A stretch of DNA of 5,584 bases, taken from NCBI GenBank assembly GCA_016765335.1, contig JAESQE010000209.1, positions 8,181 through 13,764 on the forward strand. Direction: 5' to 3'. The notes beneath the pieces are model-generated. The model ran no database searches. It was not told the origin of the DNA and saw only the letters and a list, made by a program, of their open reading frames with translations. The DNA comes from Planctomycetaceae bacterium (lineage in GTDB: Bacteria > Planctomycetota > Planctomycetia > Planctomycetales > Planctomycetaceae). The position numbers were made by a program, and so were the translations under genes. This document shows positions 1 to 5,460 of this stretch, piece by piece (position 1 is the first letter of the stretch; each line of letters opens with the position of its first letter).

Positions 1-2
1 TG

Positions 3-257
3 GAACTGGTGGCTTATTATGAATCAAAACGAGCTGGCCTGGGGGCTACCTATCTCGTTGAGTTTGAGCAAACGCTTGTTGATGTTTGCAAAGCTCCGCA
101 CAGGTATGTAATAGTGCAATCTCCTGATATTCGGCAGCAGGTTATGAAGAAGTTTCCTTTTACAGTTTTGTATCGTGAAACTTCAGGCAATGTTCAAGTT
201 TTAGCAATTGCACATCATCGCCGTCGTCCTGATTATTGGTCAGGCAGAGTTAAGTGA
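3..257 (+). CDS. ParE/RelE-family toxin of a type II toxin-antitoxin system, 5' end outside the window
   Basis: C-terminal about 84 codons of a small toxin. The reading frame is open to the first base of the window. Family members usually have about 95-105 residues and begin some 15-20 residues before the AYYE motif, so the GTG at position 9 is probably an internal valine codon and the true start lies upstream. Visible family features are a helix with AYYESKRAGLG, then the strand FPFTVLYRE, then the C-terminal block LAIAHHRRRPDYW followed by an arginine. Known members poison DNA gyrase (ParE) or cleave ribosome-bound mRNA (RelE); sequence alone does not say which applies here, although the AYYE and HxRRxPxYW pattern is most typical of ParE-like proteins. 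The cognate antitoxin is normally encoded just upstream and would lie outside the window. No antitoxin-like frame follows the gene; repeats do. Confidence 0.88.
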   Translation, partial: ELVAYYESKRAGLGATYLVEFEQTLVDVCKAPHRYVIVQSPDIRQQVMKKFPFTVLYRETSGNVQVLAIAHHRRRPDYWSGRVK

Positions 258-303
258 AAAAACCTGCTGATGATGAATGGGGAGATGATTGTTGAATAGG
301 AAA

Positions 304-340
304 TTTAGCCACGGATAAGCACGGATTTTCACGGATAAAT
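304..340 (+). repeat. Three tandem CACGGATNNN decamers (dispersed-repeat type)
   Basis: Units start at 310, 320 and 330, each CACGGAT followed by AAG, TTT or AAA, and are preceded by TTTAGC. The exact 10-nt period is visible directly. Similar strings occur between genes in many environmental bacteria (recollection, not a search). The minus-strand frame across this stretch (240-452) is an artefact of the repeat. Confidence 0.8.
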
Positions 341-347
341 TTTGTAG

Positions 348-365
348 GCTGGGTCGAGACCCAGC
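348..365. repeat. Perfect 18-nt palindromic repeat GCTGGGTC-GA-GACCCAGC
   Basis: Two 8-nt arms (348-355 and 358-365) are exactly complementary around GA. The 2-nt spacer is too short for a full hairpin, so RNA would lose at least one closing pair. No T-tract follows on either strand, which argues against a terminator. It lies 8 nt after the CACGGAT array and looks like a separate dispersed palindromic unit or a protein-binding dyad. Confidence 0.6.
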
Positions 366-433
366 TCGATAGACATTTGGGATCATCTCTGGTGGCAAAT
401 TATCTCGATGAGAAGAATTGTCCCGAATAAATG

Positions 434-456
434 TTCTCGCACAAAGACGCAAAGAA
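434..456 (+). repeat. CAAAGA-type tandem repeat (CACAAAGA, CGCAAAGA)
   Basis: Two 8-nt units, CACAAAGA at 440-447 and CGCAAAGA at 448-455, are preceded by TTCTCG. This resembles the CGCAAAGA tandem strings found between genes in many environmental bacteria. It sits just downstream of the 3' end of the minus-strand gene that ends at 483 and is not part of any convincing coding frame. Confidence 0.55.
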
Positions 457-482
457 TGGGAGTGGTGTTAGCCTGCGACTGG

Positions 483-1532
483 TTATTCTTTCTTCCTGAT
501 AAAAACAAACCAGACGAAAAATATGCAGGTAATAAAAATACCTATCCAGGGGAGGTAGGCTTGGAAACCGCCTGGAGATTTTGATATCGCGGTGAGCTTG
601 CTTTGTATTAAATTGGATTTCTGGGTGAGCCATCCATCCGGCTCTTTGGTGTAATTGACGAAGTAGTTGCCGCTCATGTCTTTGAAGGAATGAAACTCGA
701 AATCAGTATCGATTGGTGAATGCTCAGCTAGCGGTTCCAGTTCAAACAGAACGACCTTCGTGTATTCGCTGCCGGGCATGGAGGAAAGGTCTGTGATACG
801 CGAGGGCAGAGTCTGTCCGTCAACTGTTACGAAATCGATACGCCTTTCGAATCTCATTCCTTTTTTGGGTTTGGCCACAACCCTAATGATTGGATGCGGC
901 GAGTTTGAAGCTAGAATAACTTCGAGGGGATTGGCGTCGTGAGTCGGGATGAGAAGTGAGAGCTTTTTGCCATCAGGATGAGAACTATCCTGAATGATTT
1001 TGGAGCCGGATTCTTGAAGCATGTCTGTGTAGGGGACACCACTGCTACTCCAGAGTGAATCGAGAGGGTGCAGAAACGAAGAGTCAATAAAGCTTAAGGG
1101 AGCTTTGGCCTCTTCTGTGTTGAGATCATAGATCAGCAAGGAATCAACAACATCACCCGGGGCAGTGCTGAATTCAAATACCCGCTGGTTGTCTTTAGCT
1201 AACGAATAATCAGGATCGCCTCCTATGGTCAGGCGGGAGCTATTGAAATCTGCCCGAAACCGATCTTTGCTTCGCCACAAGTATCCTTCACGAATAAGTG
1301 GCATCCCAAGTTCCGTGGGATGCTTGTCAAAAATATCAGGATGAACTTTTTCAACACGATAAACCCAGAATTTTCCCTGGACTGATTGGGAATCTTTCTG
1401 GAGTTGCTGGTGTGCTTGTTCTAACTCCTTTTTTGTCGGATGAGAATCACCTGCCAGGCAATGAGACTGCGGGGTACAGCAAATGATGGCCAGTAAAAAT
1501 AACAACCTGTATCGGTGAAGTTTCAACAACAT
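483..1532 (-). CDS. Exported protein with LolA-like features and a C-terminal membrane anchor
   Basis: A 349-residue protein I cannot name. It begins with a signal peptide: basic KLHRYR, a hydrophobic core LLFLLAIICC, and a likely signal peptidase I site after CLA (residue 27). Residues 50-280 have the look of a LolA/RseB-type half-barrel: GYLWRSKDRFRADF (83-96) is a typical beta hairpin, and RRIDFVTVDGQTLPSRIT (230-247) followed by PIDTDFEFHSF (273-283) matches the usual end of such domains. One transmembrane helix (about 326-345) ends in RKKE, suggesting a protein held in the inner membrane with the domain outside the cytoplasm. A lipid- or lipoprotein-binding role is only inference from fold resemblance. 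The ATG at 1532 is preceded by GAAGG about 10 nt upstream. It is the last of three same-strand genes, 55 nt after its neighbour, and no clear terminator follows. Confidence 0.8.
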   Translation of the reverse strand: MLLKLHRYRLLFLLAIICCTPQSHCLAGDSHPTKKELEQAHQQLQKDSQSVQGKFWVYRVEKVHPDIFDKHPTELGMPLIREGYLWRSKDRFRADFNSSRLTIGGDPDYSLAKDNQRVFEFSTAPGDVVDSLLIYDLNTEEAKAPLSFIDSSFLHPLDSLWSSSGVPYTDMLQESGSKIIQDSSHPDGKKLSLLIPTHDANPLEVILASNSPHPIIRVVAKPKKGMRFERRIDFVTVDGQTLPSRITDLSSMPGSEYTKVVLFELEPLAEHSPIDTDFEFHSFKDMSGNYFVNYTKEPDGWLTQKSNLIQSKLTAISKSPGGFQAYLPWIGIFITCIFFVWFVFIRKKE

Positions 1533-1574
1533 AAACAGTCGACCTTCGGTTGGCAGGTGAGGTTTGATAAGCGA

Positions 1575-1600
1575 AGAGCAGCATGCTCTACTGAGCAGTA
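1575..1600 (-). other. Two overlapping short inverted repeats at the 3' end of the 158-residue gene
   Basis: AGAGCA (1575-1580) and TGCTCT (1584-1589) form a 6-bp stem with a GCA loop. CTACT (1588-1592) and AGTAG (1597-1601, ending one base past the marked region) form another with a GAGC loop. The two share bases, so they are mutually exclusive. No T-run follows on the minus strand, so they do not qualify as a normal intrinsic terminator. They lie in the 55-nt gap and at the stop codon, before the next same-strand gene. Confidence 0.3.
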
Positions 1601-2064
1601 GTGCATTCTCCGTGCTCTGCTTGCCAAAAAGATAATTGATATTCTAATAAATCATCTTCATCCTCTGGCTCATAAAACTCGACAACGCACGGTTGTTCCG
1701 GAAATTGCTGTTTGAGTTTTGCCTCATAGATTTCTTTTAATACCCGGCCTAGTATTTTTATTTTATCTTTGGATATATCATCGCATCCATAATGCTGTAT
1801 GTCTGCAATATGCAGATGATTCATCACCCATTGAATTGATTTTCTGGTACACCCTGGCTGGCTTCTCCATTCGCGTAATGAATTTTCCGAAAATCCTTTT
1901 CTGAGAAGAAGACCATCGAATTCAACGAACTCAGGCCAAAATATACTTGAATACCCCACTGCAAGCGAAAAGTTTCCTGCGCACCCTACCCACGACTCTA
2001 AATCGATACCCTTACCATCGTTCCATGCCGAAAGTTCGGTTTTCATGCTTTCTGGAATATTCAT
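1588..2064 (-). CDS. Conserved-looking cytoplasmic protein of unknown function
   Basis: A 158-residue protein I do not recognise. It has no signal peptide and no membrane segment. The composition looks like a genuine globular protein: an aromatic-rich N-terminal part (SWVGCAGNFSLAVGYSSIFW at 24-43, then PEFVEFDG), a predicted helical middle with WVMNHLHIADIQ (79-90), a charged helix LKEIYEAKLKQQF (109-121), and an acidic loop EPEDEDD (132-138) before a final strand. Five cysteines (28, 72, 94, 126, 154) are spread out and form no obvious zinc site. The ATG at 2064 has no clear ribosome binding site; the ATG at 2046 (MKTELS) is preceded by AGAAAG and is a credible alternative start. A small single-domain protein of this kind could be an immunity protein, but nothing nearby supports that. 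It lies between the methyltransferase and the LolA-like gene on the same strand. Confidence 0.75.
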   Translation of the reverse strand: MNIPESMKTELSAWNDGKGIDLESWVGCAGNFSLAVGYSSIFWPEFVEFDGLLLRKGFSENSLREWRSQPGCTRKSIQWVMNHLHIADIQHYGCDDISKDKIKILGRVLKEIYEAKLKQQFPEQPCVVEFYEPEDEDDLLEYQLSFWQAEHGECTTAQ

Positions 2065-2081
2065 GTTTTTTCGCAGCTAAG

Positions 2082-2130
2082 CGGTGCCCTTTACTTTTTC
2101 TCGGTGCCCTCTGAGTGCTCTGTGGCTATT
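2082..2130 (-). repeat. CACAGAG-type dispersed repeat between two genes
   Basis: Read on the minus strand, three 9-nt units follow each other: CACAGAG at 2124-2118, CTCAGAG at 2115-2109 and CACCGAG at 2106-2100. The plus-strand nonamer CGGTGCCCT also occurs twice, at 2082-2090 and 2102-2110, exactly 20 nt apart. The units are variants of the CACAGAGNN tandem strings seen between genes in many environmental bacteria. The element fills most of the 69-nt gap between the methyltransferase stop and the next start, so it may interrupt what was once a tighter operon. Confidence 0.65.
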
Positions 2131-2133
2131 TTG

Positions 2134-2781
2134 TCACGCGGCTTTGCTACAGCGGAAGGCGACGTCTCGGGCGAAGAGTTTGGGGAACCATTTTGCTTTT
2201 TGTCCGCCTTTGATGGAGACGACATCTTCGACGTCGAGATAGTTTTCAAAGAAGTTGAGTAATTCTTCGTACTTGAAAAATTGCACGTGAGTGGGATCGT
2301 TGTTGACCCAAAGTTTTCGGCCGCGCACAACTTGCCAGCGATCTTTAATGTGGTAGGCCAGCGGGATGCTACCCACGAGCATGCCGCCCGGTCGCAAGAT
2401 GCGTTGAATCTCGCCGAAGGTCACTTTGGGGTAAGGCAGATGTTCAAGAACTTCCGCCAGGACAATCACGTCAAACGATTCGTCTTCAAACGGCAAAGCT
2501 TCATTCAGATTAACTTCTGCTGTTTCTACGCCGTAGTTCTGCCTGGCACGAGCCATCGCTTCGGTATCGATATCTCCGATGACTGTTTGGTTACCCTCGA
2601 CAAAATGACGAGTGAGTGTGCCATCGCGACCACCTAAATCGAGAATCTTTTTCCCTGTACCGATCCACTCTTTGAACAGTTTGGACCTGATATCTTCCAT
2701 GAAGGACTTGCCGAGCCTTTCTCCGGTGACGTGATGGTCAATGTAGATGTCACCAACATTTGCAGGTTGTTTTTGGCTCAT
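2134..2781 (-). CDS. Class I SAM-dependent methyltransferase (Methyltransf_11/25 type)
   Basis: A 215-residue cytoplasmic enzyme expected to transfer a methyl group from S-adenosylmethionine to an unknown acceptor. The Rossmann-fold motifs are in order: motif I ILDLGGRDGTLT (46-57), the acidic residues of GDID (69-72) after the second strand, LPFEDESFDVIVLAEVLEHL (96-115) covering motifs II and III, and ILRPGG (128-133). In motif I the usual GCGxG is GGRDG, a variant I associate with methyltransferases near surface-polysaccharide genes and with MetW-like proteins. The C-terminal block NDPTHVQFFKYEELLNFFENY (161-181) is also typical of that group and probably shapes the acceptor site. Length is normal for a single-domain enzyme. 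The ATG at 2781 has only a weak GAGAA upstream. It is the first of three same-strand genes; its neighbours do not reveal the substrate. Confidence 0.92.
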   Translation of the reverse strand: MSQKQPANVGDIYIDHHVTGERLGKSFMEDIRSKLFKEWIGTGKKILDLGGRDGTLTRHFVEGNQTVIGDIDTEAMARARQNYGVETAEVNLNEALPFEDESFDVIVLAEVLEHLPYPKVTFGEIQRILRPGGMLVGSIPLAYHIKDRWQVVRGRKLWVNNDPTHVQFFKYEELLNFFENYLDVEDVVSIKGGQKAKWFPKLFARDVAFRCSKAA

Positions 2782-2816
2782 GAGTTCTCGATTACTGGAA
2801 AGTTGATAGATGCTAT

Positions 2817-3188
2817 TTAATGAGTCAGGGACGCATTGCCGGGAATATAGCTCGAAATGCCATTTTGTTGCCAGACGACTTTTCGGAGCGATTGGGCTGA
2901 GGCTGGCTTTTCACTCGATTCGCCCGGTTTTGTTGCAGATCGCATAGAGATTGAGCAGGTGCTTTGAAATAAGGATTCTTTTATGAACCCTGATTTCGCT
3001 TTGTTAAGGGGTTTTATGTGGTTTTTCAAGAAAATTTCCAGCATTTGCAGAAACGGCGCAGCAATTGCGTAATTCGCTAATTCCAGGTGAGTCAGTTCGG
3101 GAATTAATGAGATTGAGAGGCATTTGAAGTCATTATTGCCTGATTCCTGAACAAGCTCTTTGAGTGAGTCATTGTTGAGTAAGAACAA
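2817..3188 (-). CDS. Doubtful open reading frame, possibly a gene remnant
   Basis: A 123-codon open frame on the same strand as the methyltransferase and ending 35 nt before it. Evidence for a real gene is weak. The only start near the 5' end is TTG at 3188, which directly follows an in-frame stop (TGA CAA TTG) and has no ribosome binding site; the first ATG is at residue 49. The leucine-rich stretch ISLIPELTHLELANY (26-40) faintly resembles a leucine-rich repeat unit, but only one is visible. The C-terminal 50 residues are rich in Ser, Lys and Gln with no motif. It may be a chance frame or the decayed tail of a former gene. Confidence 0.22.
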   Translation of the reverse strand: MFLLNNDSLKELVQESGNNDFKCLSISLIPELTHLELANYAIAAPFLQMLEIFLKNHIKPLNKAKSGFIKESLFQSTCSISMRSATKPGESSEKPASAQSLRKVVWQQNGISSYIPGNASLTH

Positions 3189-3200
3189 TTGTCAGTGAGA

Positions 3201-3217
3201 TTTATCCAAGGGATAAA
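3201..3217. promoter_or_regulatory. Perfect 17-nt dyad TTTATCC-AAG-GGATAAA upstream of amtB
   Basis: Two 7-nt arms, 3201-3207 and 3211-3217, are exactly complementary with a 3-nt spacer. The site is about 175 nt upstream of the chosen amtB start, a reasonable distance for an activator or repressor site. It does not match the NtrC consensus (GCAC-N5-TGGTGC), and the regulator is unknown. A chance AT-rich palindrome is possible. Confidence 0.35.
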
Positions 3218-3280
3218 AATGTTAATTTCATATCGCGTTATCACACAGCAGTTAATTTTAAATTTGGGTCAGGAAATGAT

Positions 3281-3300
3281 CTGCTGGTAAGTTTCAGCAG
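3281..3300 (+). promoter_or_regulatory. Hairpin in the upstream region of amtB
   Basis: CTGCTG (3281-3286) and CAGCAG (3295-3300) form a 6-bp stem with an 8-nt loop, followed by GCGGAA and a short run of five T. It lies about 90 nt before the amtB start. It could be a leader hairpin, a weak attenuator or an operator; the T-run is displaced by six bases, so a normal intrinsic terminator is unlikely. Confidence 0.3.
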
Positions 3301-3380
3301 GCGGAATTTTTATTGGATACACAGTAGTGATAGCGATTGTGGCTATTGATGTCTTCTATAAGACAGAATCTAAACGGGAA

Positions 3381-3385
3381 GAGAG
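3381..3385 (+). promoter_or_regulatory. Ribosome binding site that decides the amtB start
   Basis: GAGAG lies 7 nt before the ATG at 3393, within the purine-rich stretch GGGAAGAGAG. The same frame is open upstream to a GTG at 3327, but that codon has no such site and would put 22 extra, mostly charged residues ahead of the signal peptide. The ATGs at 3405, 3426 and 3435 are less well placed. Confidence 0.6.
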
Positions 3386-3392
3386 TGAATCG

Positions 3393-4898
3393 ATGAAATT
3401 AGGAATGTTATCAGTGCTCAGTGACATGTCTTTTATGAGAAAGGGAGGACTCATATTTCTTCTGCTTGTAAGTTGGGCGTTTGTCTCCCAGTCTGCCTTT
3501 GCGGACGAGTCAACAGAAGAAGCTCCTCAAACAGAAGAGGTTACTACTGAGGAAGTAGAAACTGAAGAAGCAGAAGAAGAGTTGACTCTCGATCCGGTCA
3601 ACACATCGATTGGGACTATTATCAGTGAAGTCGGTTTACTTTGGACCTGTATTGCTGCCTTTTTGGTGTTCTTTATGCAGGCTGGATTTGCGTTGGTGGA
3701 AGCGGGTTTCACTCGTTCCAAGAATGCAATCAACATTATCATGAAGAACCTGATGGACTTCAGTATTGGGTCGATTTCGTTTTGGGCCATTGGTTTTGGC
3801 CTCATGTTTGGAATGACCAGCAATGGCTGGATTGGCTGGGGAGATTTCTTTGTCAGCGGTCTGGATGCTGATGGGAATCCTGATAACTGGACTTTTGCGT
3901 TCTTGCTTTTCCAGACGGTTTTTGCTGCAACAGCTGCAACCATCGTTTCTGGTGCCATGGCTGAGCGAACCAAGTTTGTCTCTTACTTAGTTTATACTGT
4001 TGCAATTACAGTGATCGTTTATCCGATTGCAGGTTCATGGTCTTGGGGTAACCTTTTCTACGGAAGTGATGTTCATGCTGGTGGATGGTTAGGAAATATG
4101 GGCTTCATCGATTTCGCTGGTTCAACCGTAGTGCACTCCGTTGGTGGATGGGCTGCTTTGGCTGGTGCAATTGTGATTGGTGCACGAAAAGGAAAATTCA
4201 ATGCCGATGGTTCTGTGACTCCTATTATGGGACATTCAATGCCTTTGGCTGCCTTGGGCGTGTTCATCCTTTGGCTCGGTTGGTTCGGGTTTAATGCTGG
4301 TTCCACAACTTCTTTGGATGGTGGTAACTTCGCACGAGTTGCATTGACAACAAACCTTTCTGCAGTCGGTGGCTGTGTCGCTGCTTTGATTACTGGTTGG
4401 GTTATGTTCGGGAAACCTGATGTCAGTTTGGCACTCAACGGAGTGTTGGCAGGTTTGGTTTCCATTACGGCTCCTTGTTACAATGTCAGCCCGCTGTCTG
4501 CACTGGTTATTGGTTTGATTGGTGGAGTGATTTGTGTGTTCTCGGTTGTGATGTTCGATAAGATGAAAATTGACGATCCGGTCGGTGCGATCTCTGTGCA
4601 TGGTGTTTGTGGAGCATGGGGAACGCTTTCAGCTGGGCTGTTTGCTCAGAAGATCTTTATTGGAGAAGATGGAGTTAACGGGCTGTTCTTCGGTGGCGGG
4701 GTTGCCCAGTTGAAGGTTCAGGTGATTGGGGTTCTGGCTTACTTTGTTTGGGCGTTTGGAGCTTCTCTGTTAATTTTCCTGGCCATTAAATATACGATTG
4801 GCTTGCGAGTTTCTGAGGAAGAAGAACTTCTTGGTTTGGATATCACCGAGCATGGGATGCATGCTTATCCTTACCTTCAGCACCTCGAATCCAATTAA
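3393..4898 (+). CDS. amtB: Ammonium transporter, Amt/MEP/Rh family
   Basis: A 501-residue inner-membrane ammonium channel of usual family length once the leader is set aside, expected to act as a trimer. Residue numbers count from the ATG at 3393. A signal peptide (basic MRKGG at 15-19, hydrophobic core, cleavage near AFA-DE at 37/38) is followed by an acidic tract to about residue 68, then about 11 transmembrane helices. Family landmarks are all present: FMQAGFALVEAG in the first core helix; FAATAATIVSGAMAERTKF with the outer phenylalanine (F177); the tryptophan of SWGN (W218); D240 in FIDFAGSTVVH; the twin pore histidines H248 and H403 (in ISVHGVCGAWGT); and WFGFNAGS. The C-terminal tail RVSEEEELLGLDITEHGMHAY is the segment that contacts GlnK in known systems. 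glnK follows after 128 nt, supporting joint expression and GlnK control. The 31-residue acidic tract is unusual. Confidence 0.97.
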   Translation: MKLGMLSVLSDMSFMRKGGLIFLLLVSWAFVSQSAFADESTEEAPQTEEVTTEEVETEEAEEELTLDPVNTSIGTIISEVGLLWTCIAAFLVFFMQAGFALVEAGFTRSKNAINIIMKNLMDFSIGSISFWAIGFGLMFGMTSNGWIGWGDFFVSGLDADGNPDNWTFAFLLFQTVFAATAATIVSGAMAERTKFVSYLVYTVAITVIVYPIAGSWSWGNLFYGSDVHAGGWLGNMGFIDFAGSTVVHSVGGWAALAGAIVIGARKGKFNADGSVTPIMGHSMPLAALGVFILWLGWFGFNAGSTTSLDGGNFARVALTTNLSAVGGCVAALITGWVMFGKPDVSLALNGVLAGLVSITAPCYNVSPLSALVIGLIGGVICVFSVVMFDKMKIDDPVGAISVHGVCGAWGTLSAGLFAQKIFIGEDGVNGLFFGGGVAQLKVQVIGVLAYFVWAFGASLLIFLAIKYTIGLRVSEEEELLGLDITEHGMHAYPYLQHLESN

Positions 4899-4909
4899 TT
4901 TGGATGATA

Positions 4910-4954
4910 AGCCGAGCTAAAGCTGTCCTCTTCAAAATAATTGGGGAGGCGGCT
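4910..4954 (+). ncRNA. Structured stem-loop in the amtB-glnK intergenic transcript
   Basis: CCTCTTCAA (4927-4935) pairs with TTGGGGAGG (4941-4949) as nine consecutive pairs around a 5-nt AATAA loop. Directly outside, AGCCG (4910-4914) pairs with CGGCT (4950-4954), with a 12-nt bulge at 4915-4926 that can itself form a small AGC/GCT hairpin. Two of the inner pairs are U-G and exist only in the plus-strand RNA, fitting an RNA role rather than a DNA dyad. No T-run follows, so it is not a normal terminator. It may stabilise the upstream mRNA, mark a processing site or set the amtB to glnK ratio. It matches no riboswitch I know. Confidence 0.45.
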
Positions 4955-4955
4955 C

Positions 4956-5365
<410 letters not shown>

Positions 5366-5399
5366 TTTCATCACAGCTATCGTTTTTTTAGTCACGATC

Positions 5400-5440
5400 A
5401 AAAGGCCATCCTTATTTTAAGGGTGGCCTTTTCTTGTTGG
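5400..5440 (+). terminator. Strong Rho-independent terminator after glnK
   Basis: Positions 5400-5413 (AAAAGGCCATCCTT) pair with 5419-5432 (AAGGGTGGCCTTTT) as a 14-bp stem with one G-U pair and an ATTTT loop, followed by a T-rich run. It begins 35 nt after the glnK stop and closes the amtB-glnK unit. The A-run before and T-run after the stem core suggest it could also work in reverse for a convergent gene beyond the window. Confidence 0.9.
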
Positions 5441-5460
5441 CAGGTGGCTTTGTTCTGTGT

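Larger units (their letters stand above)
2782..3392. other. Largely noncoding region between divergent genes
   Basis: This is the space between the methyltransferase start (minus strand) and the amtB start (plus strand), so it should carry promoters for both. Apart from the doubtful minus-strand frame at 2817-3188 I see no gene and no tRNA-like fold. The part next to amtB is AT-rich and holds a perfect dyad (3201-3217) and a hairpin (3281-3300). A possible -10 box TATAAG lies at 3357-3362, 30 nt before the amtB start codon, but no convincing -35 box sits at the right distance. No good sigma-54 site (GG-N10-GC) was found. Confidence 0.5.

Noticed and set aside
240..452. Minus-strand open frame of about 70 codons
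   Set aside because: It overlaps the toxin end and runs through the CACGGAT, palindrome and CAAAGA repeats; its peptide is a translation of repeats and has no plausible motif.
400..633. Minus-strand open frame of about 77 codons
   Set aside because: It overlaps the 3' end of the LolA-like gene in another frame on the same strand and has no protein-like features.
1298..1486. Short plus-strand open frame within the LolA-like gene
   Set aside because: It is antisense to a longer coherent gene with a signal peptide and membrane anchor, and has no ribosome binding site or motif.
2281..2637. Plus-strand open frame of about 118 codons
   Set aside because: It is a shadow of the methyltransferase gene, whose motifs are clear on the minus strand.
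3266..3299. Sigma-54 promoter upstream of amtB
   Set aside because: GG and GC pairs occur here, but the spacing is 9 rather than 10 nt in the best cases, and the flanking bases do not match TGGCAC or TTGC.
3327..3392. Upstream GTG as the amtB start
   Set aside because: It adds 22 residues before a normal signal peptide, lacks a ribosome binding site, and the ATG at 3393 has a well-spaced GAGAG.
3527..3973. Long minus-strand open frame inside amtB, with similar ones at 4073-4465 and 4236-4601
   Set aside because: They are shadows of the amtB coding frame; the plus-strand protein is unmistakable and the antisense peptides are low-complexity.
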